The position numbers and the translations under genes are program-made. Below, in pieces: positions 53,347 through 61,610 of a stretch of 64,000 nt of DNA (positions are counted from its first letter, which is position 1; the number at the start of each line of letters is the position of its first letter). Source of the DNA: an uncultured Roseburia sp. (GTDB lineage: Bacteria > Bacillota > Clostridia > Lachnospirales > Lachnospiraceae); contig CANRSX010000026.1 in assembly GCA_947642555.1 (NCBI GenBank), positions 1 through 64,000 of the forward strand, read 5' to 3'. The notes below the pieces were generated by a model that searched no databases, had not been told where the DNA came from, and was given only the letters and a program-made list of their open reading frames with translations.

Positions 53347-53982
53347 TCACTTCGTCAGCACCGTGATCTGCTGTCTTACATACGTTCCGGCCTCCGCGAT
53401 ATCCACCATTGCCTGCGCCAGGTCATTGTAGGTGACACGGCTTTCCCCTGCCGCATTAAACAGCAGATGGCCCTTTGTCCCGATCTCATAACTGCCGGTC
53501 AGCGGTCCTTCCGCGTCAAAAAAGGAAGAGGGGCATACCACCGTCCACTCTACGTCTGTCGTCTTCTTTAGTTCATCGATGCCGAGCTTGATATTTTTTG
53601 AGATCTCCCGCAGAAAATCCGGGTGCTCCGGCGTCTCATAGCAATAGGTCGTGTGACTCTCATCGGTAAACAGGCTGCCCGCGCCGCCGATGGAGATCAG
53701 ATGGTGTTTCGTGCCGCGGCACAGCTCGATATATTTTAAAAACGCCTGATGGTTTAACGCCGGATCCGCGTGAAATCCGCTTCCGTAGGCGCTGATCAGG
53801 ACGTCGCAGTCCGCGATATCCTCCGCCGTCACATCAAACAGGCTCTTTTTTACCAGCGTTGCCCGCTCATCCGGCGTCTCGCCGTCATAGATAAATGCCG
53901 TTACCGCAAACCCGCGGTCCAACGCCTGCTTCGTCACTCTCGTCCCAAGATTTCCGTTTGCTCCAATCACTGCTGCTTTCAT
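53347..53982 (-). CDS. NAD(P)-binding oxidoreductase/epimerase-like protein
   Basis: This 211-residue Rossmann-fold protein begins MKAAVIGANGNLGTRV, with the nucleotide-binding GxxGxxG variant. It has YGSGFHADPALNHQAF and VVCPSSFFDAEGPLTG, as in the atypical short-chain dehydrogenase group (NmrA/NAD(P)H-binding). It has no obvious YxxxK pair, so it may act as a redox sensor or a reductase. The start follows GGAGG. Its substrate cannot be inferred; operon partners are unrelated glycosidase and small-protein genes. Confidence 0.78.
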   Translation of the reverse strand: MKAAVIGANGNLGTRVTKQALDRGFAVTAFIYDGETPDERATLVKKSLFDVTAEDIADCDVLISAYGSGFHADPALNHQAFLKYIELCRGTKHHLISIGGAGSLFTDESHTTYCYETPEHPDFLREISKNIKLGIDELKKTTDVEWTVVCPSSFFDAEGPLTGSYEIGTKGHLLFNAAGESRVTYNDLAQAMVDIAEAGTYVRQQITVLTK

Positions 53983-54054
53983 CGTTTCCTCCGTTTCTGC
54001 ACATTTGTGCCAGCTGTTATTTTTTTCCGTACGTTCTTTTATATCCCGCCATGC

Positions 54055-55770
54055 TTACTCCTGCAGCTCATAGCATCCGCAGCTGGTGTCCACTGGATTC
54101 ACCCCGGTAAACGCGCTTCTGCCGAGCAGCTTCTCCACCACGGCCCTCACGGTATAATCGCTTGTGGTGTATGCGTTGATATAGGTTTTGATCTCCGGCA
54201 TATCCCTCAGGTGATAGGGGTTCGCAAAGGACACCGCGATCGTCGGGATGTCGTTGACAAACCAGGGCGCATCGTTCGCCAGCGGCAGGTTCCAGGTAAG
54301 CCGCACCGTCGTCTGGTTGCTCGAGGTCCCTTCGCTTAACACATAGACCGCCGCGTCATAGGATGCGAGAAATTCCTTTGTTGTCGCGGACGGATCCGGA
54401 AACTTCCTGGAGTAATCAAAGACATCCACCGAAAAGCCCTCCTGCCGCATCGCTTCGATAAACATGTCGCCGACCTTCTGATTCCCGTAAAAATCCTCCC
54501 GGTCGCCCATCACATAGACCATGATCCGTTTCTTATGTTCCGGCGAGAGCGGCAGATTCCCCTCCTCATCCTTTACCAGCGTCACGGCGCGGTCCGCGCA
54601 TTCCGCGGCATATTTTTTATATTCCGCGTTTCCGAGCACCGCCAGCGCATCCTCCCCCGGCACAAGCGTCCCGGCCTTCTGCTTTTCAAACAGGCCCATG
54701 GACACCTTCAGCGCCAGAATCCGCGTCACGGCCTCGTCCACGCGCTCCATGGAGAGAATCCCCTTCTGGATCCCCTGCTTCATGAATTCATAGTCCTCCT
54801 CCACGCTGAAATTGAACAGAAACATGTCGCAGCCGTTTGCGATCGCCGTCGGCACGGCGATCTCCCTGCTCATATGCGCGTAAAACCCGTTCATGCTCGT
54901 GGAATCTGTGATAATCACGCCGTGAAAGCCCATTTTTTTCCGCAGCAGCTCCGTCACGATCTCACGGGAAAGGGAGCCGGGCGCAAGAATCTCCTTTTTC
55001 GTCGCGGAGGGATTTATTTCTTTCACATACTCCGGCAGGCCGATATGCCCGACCATGACCGTCGGCGCGCCCTCCGCAATCAGGCGGCGGTAATTTTTCC
55101 CGTAGGTATTCTCCCATTCCTCCGGGGATAAGGTGTTATAGGTCGTGTGCAGATGCTGATCGCGGCAGTCCACGCCGTCCCCCGGGAAATGCTTGATCGA
55201 GTAAATCATATCCCGCGACGCACCGTCCTCCGTCAGCCCGGCGATATAGGCCTTTGCCATCCGGTATACCCGCTCCTGGTCATTGCCGAAGGTCCTGGTA
55301 TTCGTGATGGGATTTAACGTATTGTAGTCAATGTCAATGATCGGTGCAAACGCATAATTGACCCCGACTGCCCGGCCCTCCGCACCCGCGATCTCCCCGA
55401 GCCGCCTGGCATACTGTTCGTCATCTGTCGCAGCCACCTGAAGCGGATTGCCGAAGGCGGTGCCCTCCGTGGCGATGCCGTTTCCGCCCGACTCGATATT
55501 CGCCGGGATGAACATCGGAATCTTCGATTCCTCCTGCATCACCCGGTGCCTGGCCTGATTCTCCTTCGCGGGCGCAGGCCGGTTCATCAGTCCGCCGGGC
55601 TGAAACCGCCGCACAAAACAACGCAGCTCCTGTTCGTCCTCGATGTAATTGATCGGAAGAAAAAGCTGTCCGATCTTCTCCTCTGTCGTCATCTCTGACA
55701 GCAGCTGCGAGACAAAAGCAATCTGTTCATCCGTCAGATAAAACGGACATTCTTTTAATGGAAGCTCCAT
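54055..55770 (-). CDS. GH3 family glycosidase (beta-N-acetylhexosaminidase-like), paralogue
   Basis: This 571-residue GH3 protein is closely related in layout to the gene at 10035-11732. Both keep FYLTDEQ/FYLSDED at the start, MTTEEKIGQLF, KHFPGDGVD-x-RDQH, and an alpha/beta sandwich ending in NPVDTSCG-like residues. The likely nucleophile is the Asp of IITDSTSM. The long open frame reaching 56913 is an artefact of reading across the divergent regulator; the ATG at 55770 has AGAGGAG in front. There is no signal peptide. A divergent AraC-type regulator begins 220 bases away and may control it. Confidence 0.85.
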   Translation of the reverse strand: MELPLKECPFYLTDEQIAFVSQLLSEMTTEEKIGQLFLPINYIEDEQELRCFVRRFQPGGLMNRPAPAKENQARHRVMQEESKIPMFIPANIESGGNGIATEGTAFGNPLQVAATDDEQYARRLGEIAGAEGRAVGVNYAFAPIIDIDYNTLNPITNTRTFGNDQERVYRMAKAYIAGLTEDGASRDMIYSIKHFPGDGVDCRDQHLHTTYNTLSPEEWENTYGKNYRRLIAEGAPTVMVGHIGLPEYVKEINPSATKKEILAPGSLSREIVTELLRKKMGFHGVIITDSTSMNGFYAHMSREIAVPTAIANGCDMFLFNFSVEEDYEFMKQGIQKGILSMERVDEAVTRILALKVSMGLFEKQKAGTLVPGEDALAVLGNAEYKKYAAECADRAVTLVKDEEGNLPLSPEHKKRIMVYVMGDREDFYGNQKVGDMFIEAMRQEGFSVDVFDYSRKFPDPSATTKEFLASYDAAVYVLSEGTSSNQTTVRLTWNLPLANDAPWFVNDIPTIAVSFANPYHLRDMPEIKTYINAYTTSDYTVRAVVEKLLGRSAFTGVNPVDTSCGCYELQE

Positions 55771-55906
55771 CGCAATTCTCCTCTCTCTTTTTGTTAACAG
55801 GATACCTCCTCTGCGGGCTGAAATCCATGTTGTTGTTTTCCCGATATACGACTTATTTTTACCTGTCATTTTCCGTCCACCGCATTTGCCGCGGACATCC
55901 CGGCTC

Positions 55907-55935
55907 TTGCCTTCGGCCGCGGAACCGGCTATACT
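55907..55935 (+). promoter_or_regulatory. Promoter of the AraC-family regulator at 55990
   Basis: TTGCCT and TATACT are separated by 17 bases, with the regulator start 54 bases downstream of the -10 box. Confidence 0.65.
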
Positions 55936-55989
55936 TTCCGTAAAGGGGTGTGCCCGCGAAAGCAGACGCCGCCCGTGAAAGGAGCTTTC

Positions 55990-57195
55990 ATGACCACATT
56001 CGCCTATATCACCTACGCGCAGATGGAGGCGCAGGCCGTCCGCCACTTCCAGCGCTATCACGACCGCACCAGCTTTCAGACGATCGCCCGCGATCTGTTC
56101 GCGCGCCGGGAATACCGGGAGGGCGTCCCGGATCTGCCGCGGGACATCACCTGGAGCGCGCTCTCCGACGAGGCGTTTTACGATGTGATGCTGCGTCTTC
56201 CTGTCCGCGATATCTTCCGGGATGCCGCAGACACCGCTTCCCCGCAGGCCGGAGCAGACGGCATCTTTCCGGCACAGGCCCGCCGGCACAGAGACGCAGA
56301 CAGCATCCTGCCGGGCAGCGCGTACGCCATCGCCGCGGAGGCGATCATGCCAGAGACCCTGGAGGTCTACGCCATCCGCTACATCCGGGACATCGTCGAG
56401 CGGATGCACACGCACAATTTTTTTGAGGTAAATTATGTCTTTTCCGGGAAATGCAATATGATTTTTGAGAACGAGACGAGAGAGCTTACCGCGGGGGAAC
56501 TCTGTATCATCGCGCCCCATTCCAGACACGACGTGACCGTCACGGACGAGAGTATCGTGGTCTCCCTGATGCTGCGGCAGAGCACTTTCGAGACGACTTT
56601 TTTTGCCCTGCTGGCACAGGAGGATCTGCTGGCGTCCTTTTTTCGCGGAATCCTGTATTCCAGGACGGAAACCGCCAACTACATGCTGTTTTCGACAGAC
56701 AATTCCCCTGAGATCAGGGCGTCTATTAAGGATATTTTTATGGAAAGCCACATACGGGACTCCTACTCCGCAGGCTGTATCGTAAGCCGCGTGCAGCTGC
56801 TGTTTTCCCTGATGCTGCGGCGCTACGCAGACAGCATCCGCTTTTATGAAAATCAGAAAAATACGACGGAGCACACCAGCGTCACCCGGCTGCTGCAATA
56901 CATTCAGACCCATGCCGGTACGGTGACACTGGCCTCTCTCGCGGACACCTTCGGCTACAATCCGTCCTATTTAAGTCGTCTGATTCGAAATGTAACAGGC
57001 CGGACGCTCACTCAGATCCTTACCACATATAGGTTAAAGAAAGCGGTCGGCCTGCTCGTACAGACAAACCTGAGCATCGAAGCCATCGCCCGCACAGTCG
57101 GATACGACAGCGTGGATCATTTTTCCAGACAGTTTAAAAGGTGCTGCGGCATGCCGCCGCGGGAGTACCGCAGGCGGCAGCTGCCGGACGGATGA
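55990..57195 (+). CDS. AraC-family transcriptional regulator
   Basis: This 401-residue regulator has an N-terminal region with weak homology (1-130) and a cupin-like sensor (MHTHNFFEVNYVFSG, LCIIAPHSRHDV). Its C-terminal AraC-type double helix-turn-helix (from about 300; SLADTFGYNPSYLSRLI and IARTVGYDSVDHFSRQF) ends with PREYRRR. It is longer at the N-terminus than the regulator at 14473. The start follows AAAGGAG. It lies between the GH3 gene (divergent) and the oligosaccharide importer (convergent, stop codons adjacent at 57195/57196). The most likely target is the GH3 gene. Confidence 0.85.
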   Translation: MTTFAYITYAQMEAQAVRHFQRYHDRTSFQTIARDLFARREYREGVPDLPRDITWSALSDEAFYDVMLRLPVRDIFRDAADTASPQAGADGIFPAQARRHRDADSILPGSAYAIAAEAIMPETLEVYAIRYIRDIVERMHTHNFFEVNYVFSGKCNMIFENETRELTAGELCIIAPHSRHDVTVTDESIVVSLMLRQSTFETTFFALLAQEDLLASFFRGILYSRTETANYMLFSTDNSPEIRASIKDIFMESHIRDSYSAGCIVSRVQLLFSLMLRRYADSIRFYENQKNTTEHTSVTRLLQYIQTHAGTVTLASLADTFGYNPSYLSRLIRNVTGRTLTQILTTYRLKKAVGLLVQTNLSIEAIARTVGYDSVDHFSRQFKRCCGMPPREYRRRQLPDG

Positions 57196-58083
57196 TCATC
57201 CCTTCACCGCGCCCATCGTCAGCCCCTTCGCAAAATATTTCTGGAAAAACGGGTAGATGATCAGCACCGGCAGGATCCCGACCACCGCGATGGCCATACG
57301 CACCGTCGTCGTCGGCAGGTCCGCCAGGTTGACGCCCGTCGTCGCGTTTGACGCCAGGAATGCGATATTCGTATTGATATTATTTAAGATATTCTGGATC
57401 GTGTAGAGATTTTTCCCCTTGTCATCCAGGTAATAAAGGCCGTTCTGCCAGTCGTTCCAGTAGGCGATGCCGGTCATCAGCCCCACGGTCGCGAGGATCG
57501 GCACGGACAGCGGCAGCGCGATGTGGAAAAAGTTATAGTACTCGCTGGCCCCGTCGATGCGGGCCGCCTCGTAGAGCTCCTCCGGGATGCTGTTCTCAAA
57601 GTAATTGCGCACCAGCATGATCATAAACCCGTTGATCAGCAGGTTCGGCAGGATCAGCCCCCAGATCGTATTTTTCACATGGAAGGTGCCCACATACATG
57701 ATATAGGTCGGCACCAGCCCGCCGTTAAACAGCATCGTAAACACGACATAGAGATTGAGCAGCTTTCTGCCTGGCAGCTTCCTCTGCGCGAGCATATAGG
57801 CAAAGAGCGCGGTGATCACAATGCCGGCCGATGTGCCGATCAGCGTCGTGAGAATGGTCATTCCGTATGCCCTTCCGATCATCCCCGCCTGGCCGACGAT
57901 GTAATCGTAAGCCGCAAGCGACCATTTTGCCGGAAAATACGTGTATCCGTCCGTCAGCGCCACCTCCTCGTCGGTAAAGGAGGCGATCACCAGCAGGATA
58001 AACGGCATCAGCGCCAGAAAGGAGGAAATTCCCAGCACGAGATTGGCCGCAAGCGACCAGCGTTTCTGACTTTTCGTTTTCAT
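57196..58083 (-). CDS. Carbohydrate ABC transporter permease (LplC-like)
   Basis: This 295-residue inner membrane permease has six predicted helices and the EAA motif EAARIDGASEYYNFFHIALP for contact with the ATPase. The LplC subfamily of oligosaccharide importers has this length and a long loop (YTIQNILNNINTNIA). The start follows AGGAGGTG. It is the last gene of the substrate-binding protein/permease operon. No ATPase gene is present, so the importer should share a multi-purpose MsmK/MsmX-type ATPase encoded elsewhere. Confidence 0.9.
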   Translation of the reverse strand: MKTKSQKRWSLAANLVLGISSFLALMPFILLVIASFTDEEVALTDGYTYFPAKWSLAAYDYIVGQAGMIGRAYGMTILTTLIGTSAGIVITALFAYMLAQRKLPGRKLLNLYVVFTMLFNGGLVPTYIMYVGTFHVKNTIWGLILPNLLINGFMIMLVRNYFENSIPEELYEAARIDGASEYYNFFHIALPLSVPILATVGLMTGIAYWNDWQNGLYYLDDKGKNLYTIQNILNNINTNIAFLASNATTGVNLADLPTTTVRMAIAVVGILPVLIIYPFFQKYFAKGLTMGAVKG

Positions 58084-58094
58084 GCGGACACCTC

Positions 58095-59027
58095 CTAAAA
58101 TAATGCGCTGTTTTCATCCAGCTTCGAGACGATCTTGTTTGCGGTTACGATAAAAATGAAGCCGACCACGGACTGGATAAAGCTGGCCGCGGAGGACATG
58201 CCCACGTCATTTAACTGCAGCAGCGCGCGGTACACATAGGTATCGATGGTCTGTGTCACGGAAAAGAGCGCTCCCTGATTCATCGGCACCTGGTAAAACA
58301 GCCCGAAGTCCGAGCGGAAAATCTGCCCTAAGTTCAGGATAAACAGCATAATAATCGTCGACTTTAACAGCGGGATCGTAATCAGCTTATGCTGCTGCCA
58401 TTTCGACGCCCCATCGAGCCTTGCCGCCTCATAGTATGCCGGGTCGATCCCCAGAATGCTCGAGAGGTAAAGGATCATGCCAAACCCGATTCCCCGCCAC
58501 TGATTTACAAAGGTCAGTATAAACGGCCACCACTTCGCCTCCTGGTAAAAGGCCGGCGCTGTTCCCGTCATGTTCTCAATAATTTTGGTAAACAGTCCCG
58601 ACGACGGCGAGAGGTACGCATACGCGAGGTAGGCGATGACCACCATGGACATCAGATACGGCAGCAGGATCACGGTCTGATAAAATTTCTTTGCGGTTTT
58701 GCTTAAGACCTCATTGATCAGGATCGCCGCAGTCACGCCCACCACCATGCCGAGCAGGATCCACACGATATTGTAGCAGAGCGTGTTGCGGATCATGAGA
58801 AACGCGTCCGAGGTCTTGAATAAAAATTTAAAATTCTTAAATCCCGCCCAGGAGCTCTTCCACATGCCCTTGCCGTAATTAAAATTTTTAAATGCGATCT
58901 GAAGTCCCGCGAGCGGCAGATAATTGTTGATAAAAAGATAGAGGATTCCCGGCAGTCCCATCAGGTAAAACGGGAGCCAGTGGAGGAAGCGGCCGCTTCC
59001 CCCCTTTTTCTTTTTTTTCTGCTCCAT
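58095..59027 (-). CDS. Carbohydrate ABC transporter permease (LplB-like)
   Basis: This 310-residue permease has a lysine-rich start (MEQKKKKKGGSG), six helices and the EAA motif EAARLDGASKWQQHKLITIP. It pairs with the LplC-like subunit 11 bases downstream. The segment LLPYLMSMVVIAYLAYAYLS is typical of LplB. The start follows GGGGAGA. It lies 16 bases after the solute-binding lipoprotein gene. The system likely imports plant- or host-derived oligosaccharides. Confidence 0.9.
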   Translation of the reverse strand: MEQKKKKKGGSGRFLHWLPFYLMGLPGILYLFINNYLPLAGLQIAFKNFNYGKGMWKSSWAGFKNFKFLFKTSDAFLMIRNTLCYNIVWILLGMVVGVTAAILINEVLSKTAKKFYQTVILLPYLMSMVVIAYLAYAYLSPSSGLFTKIIENMTGTAPAFYQEAKWWPFILTFVNQWRGIGFGMILYLSSILGIDPAYYEAARLDGASKWQQHKLITIPLLKSTIIMLFILNLGQIFRSDFGLFYQVPMNQGALFSVTQTIDTYVYRALLQLNDVGMSSAASFIQSVVGFIFIVTANKIVSKLDENSALF

Positions 59028-59043
59028 ACGATTTCTCCCCGTC

Positions 59044-60687
59044 CTACTTTCCGAGATAAGCGTCCAGCTGTGCCTGGTTTGCCTCGATCACATCGTTGAT
59101 CCCCGCATCCTCGAGGGCCGCCACCAGCTCGTCGACCGCGGCGTCCACATCGGCCACCATTCCGGCATTTAACGCCGGCAGCATCTCCTGCAGCTTCGAG
59201 GAGATCGCTCCCGCCTCCGCGCTGTAATCCGAGGCATCAAAGGAATAGCCGAAGCATAAGGATCTCTTTGCGCTATTTTCATATTCCACCAGATCATCGT
59301 AATAATTGTCGTCTAACGGAGCAACCACCTTCTGCTTTAACGGATCGCCATAGCGCACAAATCCTGCATAATAGCTGTTGTGATCCGCATTATCCGTGCC
59401 TTCATATGTAATTACATTTTCTGTTCCGTCCACCGCGGCATAATCCGTACCCTCCACGCCGTACTGAAGCAGGTTGCAGACCTCGGGATCCTCGTAGATT
59501 AAGTTGATCAGATCCATCGCCTTGTCCGGGCGCTCGCAGTTCGACGCAATGCCGAGCATAAATTCCCGCGCGGTCCCGGTACAGATCAGACCGTCGTCCA
59601 CCTGGATGATCCCTGTCTCAAAATCCGGGCTTAACCATACCGCGATCTGATTCACCGTATAAGCTGTGTAGGTTCCGAAGATCTTCTGCTGGGAGAAGTA
59701 CTCCTGTGTTCCAACCGTGTCGGTCAGCTGGTCGGAGGGAAGATAACCGGCGTCCGCCCATGCCTTTACGCCTTTATAATAATTCCGCATCTCCTCCGAG
59801 TCATAAATATTTACAATCGTCGTGCTGTTGGCCGGGTCCGTAAGGGCGCCGTATACCGCATTGTCGCCAAAGATGTCAACCGTATTCGCAAATTTGTAAT
59901 TCATCTGCGTGGAATTGCCGAAGGTCGTTAAATAGATCCCATTCTCCTTTAAGGTCTCTCCCACTTCCCCGAGCTCTTCCATGGTCATACCGTCGTGCAT
60001 CTCGATGCCATACTGATCCGCGAAGGTCTTGTTATAGACAAAGCCGCTGCCCATCGCTGCGTACGGGTAACCGGATACCGCATAGGTCACGCCGTTGATC
60101 TTCTGTGCTTCCGCCACATCGGCCGTCACCGCCGTCACCGCGGGCCCTCTCTCCGCCAGCAGGTCGTCAAGCTCCATCAGAAGTCCGTCCGGAACCATGG
60201 AATCCATCGCCTGGGTCAGCCCCACCGCCACGATGTCCATCTTCTCGCCACCCGCGATGGCCATGGAGGTCGTCGTCGGCAGATCGCCGATAAAGACCGG
60301 AACGATATCCACCGTACAGTTGATCTTCTCTAACGTGATCTCATTTAACGCAGCCTCCACGTTCTCCACGTTGCTGTTCTCCTCGAACAGTCCGACAAAC
60401 TGAATGCTGACCTCATAGGGCTCCTCGTCAAAGTCGATCTCCACGCCAGCGGAGCTGGCGTTGCCTGTTCCACTGGCGTTGCCTGCGGAGCTGGCGTTGC
60501 CTGCAGAGCTGTCGCTGCCTGCATCTCCTGCCTCCGTACCATCGGCGGAGCCTGCGCTGCTGCCCGCATCTCCCGCGGCCTGGCCTCCCGCGTTCCCGCT
60601 CCCCGCGCTGCCCTCATCGCCGCAGCCGGAAAGCATCGTTCCAAGCATTGCTGCCGTAAGTAATACACTCACCAGTTTTCTTTTCAT
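59044..60687 (-). CDS. Extracellular solute-binding lipoprotein (LplA-like)
   Basis: This 547-residue substrate-binding lipoprotein has a lysine-containing start (MKRKLVSVLLTAAML) and a lipobox MLSGC, with the Cys as the modified residue. A Gly/Ala/Ser/Asp linker of about 60 residues then contains repeated SAGNAS units. The rest is a family 1 binding protein of the type paired with LplBC. The start was set 11 bases after GGAGGA rather than at the upstream ATG, whose codons overlap that site. It presumably binds oligosaccharides at the cell surface. The gene is downstream of the YesN-like regulator, which should activate it. Confidence 0.9.
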   Translation of the reverse strand: MKRKLVSVLLTAAMLGTMLSGCGDEGSAGSGNAGGQAAGDAGSSAGSADGTEAGDAGSDSSAGNASSAGNASGTGNASSAGVEIDFDEEPYEVSIQFVGLFEENSNVENVEAALNEITLEKINCTVDIVPVFIGDLPTTTSMAIAGGEKMDIVAVGLTQAMDSMVPDGLLMELDDLLAERGPAVTAVTADVAEAQKINGVTYAVSGYPYAAMGSGFVYNKTFADQYGIEMHDGMTMEELGEVGETLKENGIYLTTFGNSTQMNYKFANTVDIFGDNAVYGALTDPANSTTIVNIYDSEEMRNYYKGVKAWADAGYLPSDQLTDTVGTQEYFSQQKIFGTYTAYTVNQIAVWLSPDFETGIIQVDDGLICTGTAREFMLGIASNCERPDKAMDLINLIYEDPEVCNLLQYGVEGTDYAAVDGTENVITYEGTDNADHNSYYAGFVRYGDPLKQKVVAPLDDNYYDDLVEYENSAKRSLCFGYSFDASDYSAEAGAISSKLQEMLPALNAGMVADVDAAVDELVAALEDAGINDVIEANQAQLDAYLGK

Positions 60688-60815
60688 AATTAAGTGTTCC
60701 TCCTTGTTTTTCATCCGGTCTGTTATGCCCGTTGTCTGTTATGATCCGATCTTAACAGATTCCTTTTGTGAAAAATAGAAGGATCCTAACCTCATTTATG
60801 ACTTTTTATGACTTC

Positions 60816-61583
60816 TTATGCCCCGCCGTTTTTCTGCCGGTACTGCTTTGGGGAGAGCTGTGTATAGCGCTTAAAAATGCGCGTAAAATACGAATAATTT
60901 CCATATCCCACGCAGTCCGCCACCTTATTGATCGCAAAATCCGTCCGCACAAGCAGCTCCTTCGCGAGCTTAATCCGCTCATTTGTGATAAATTCCAGGA
61001 TGGACATGCCCGTCTCTTTTTTAAACAGGCGCATCAGATACTGCGCGTTTAAGTGCACCTGCTCCGCAATCTCTTCTACATATATCGTTTCCTGGATATG
61101 CTCTAAAATAAAGCGTCTCGCCACATGCACCGCGTCATCCTGCTTTTGCAGTGTCTCCTCCGCCGCCAGCTTCTCCACGATCTCCTCCGGAATCCGGTCG
61201 ATATCCCTGGTCTCCTGAAGCCTTGCCACCAGCCTGCTTAAAATCTCGTCGAGCTCCGCGTAATCGATGGGCTTTAAGATATAATCCGCGCTCCCGAGCC
61301 GCAGCGCCTGCCGGATATATTCATATTCCGGGTGACAGGTGACATAGACGCACTCCGTCTTCGGATGATAAATCTTCACCCACTCAAAAAGCTCAAGCCC
61401 GTTTCCCTGGGGCATCTCGATATCGCAGAGCATAAAATCGATCTTTTCTTTTTCAAACACCTCCTTCGCCTGCTGCATGGAACCGGCTGTAAATACCTCG
61501 TCCACACCGTATTTCTCCCAGTTTACCCTGCGCTTTAGCGCGCCAACCGCCACCACTTCATCATCCACCAGTAATGCCTGCAT
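60816..61583 (-). CDS. YesN-like response regulator with AraC-type DNA-binding domain
   Basis: This 255-residue protein has a receiver domain with phospho-acceptor D54 (MLCDIEMP) and acidic pair D7-D8. It continues into an AraC double helix-turn-helix (EIAEQVHLNAQYLMRLF; VADCVGYGNYSYFTRIF, ending PKQYRQK). The receiver and DNA-binding domains are joined by a short linker, shorter than in many YesN proteins. The start follows GAGGAGA. It lies 28 bases after its histidine kinase gene and 128 bases before the importer genes that it most likely controls. Confidence 0.9.
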   Translation of the reverse strand: MQALLVDDEVVAVGALKRRVNWEKYGVDEVFTAGSMQQAKEVFEKEKIDFMLCDIEMPQGNGLELFEWVKIYHPKTECVYVTCHPEYEYIRQALRLGSADYILKPIDYAELDEILSRLVARLQETRDIDRIPEEIVEKLAAEETLQKQDDAVHVARRFILEHIQETIYVEEIAEQVHLNAQYLMRLFKKETGMSILEFITNERIKLAKELLVRTDFAINKVADCVGYGNYSYFTRIFKRYTQLSPKQYRQKNGGA

Positions 61584-61610
61584 CTTTTCTCCTCTCTGTC
61601 TGATCCCGGA

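Noticed and set aside
54055-56913. 952-codon frame running from the GH3 gene into the region opposite the AraC regulator
   Set aside because: The first ~380 codons are antisense to the AraC gene; the GH3 domain starts at the ATG at 55770 with its own ribosome binding site.
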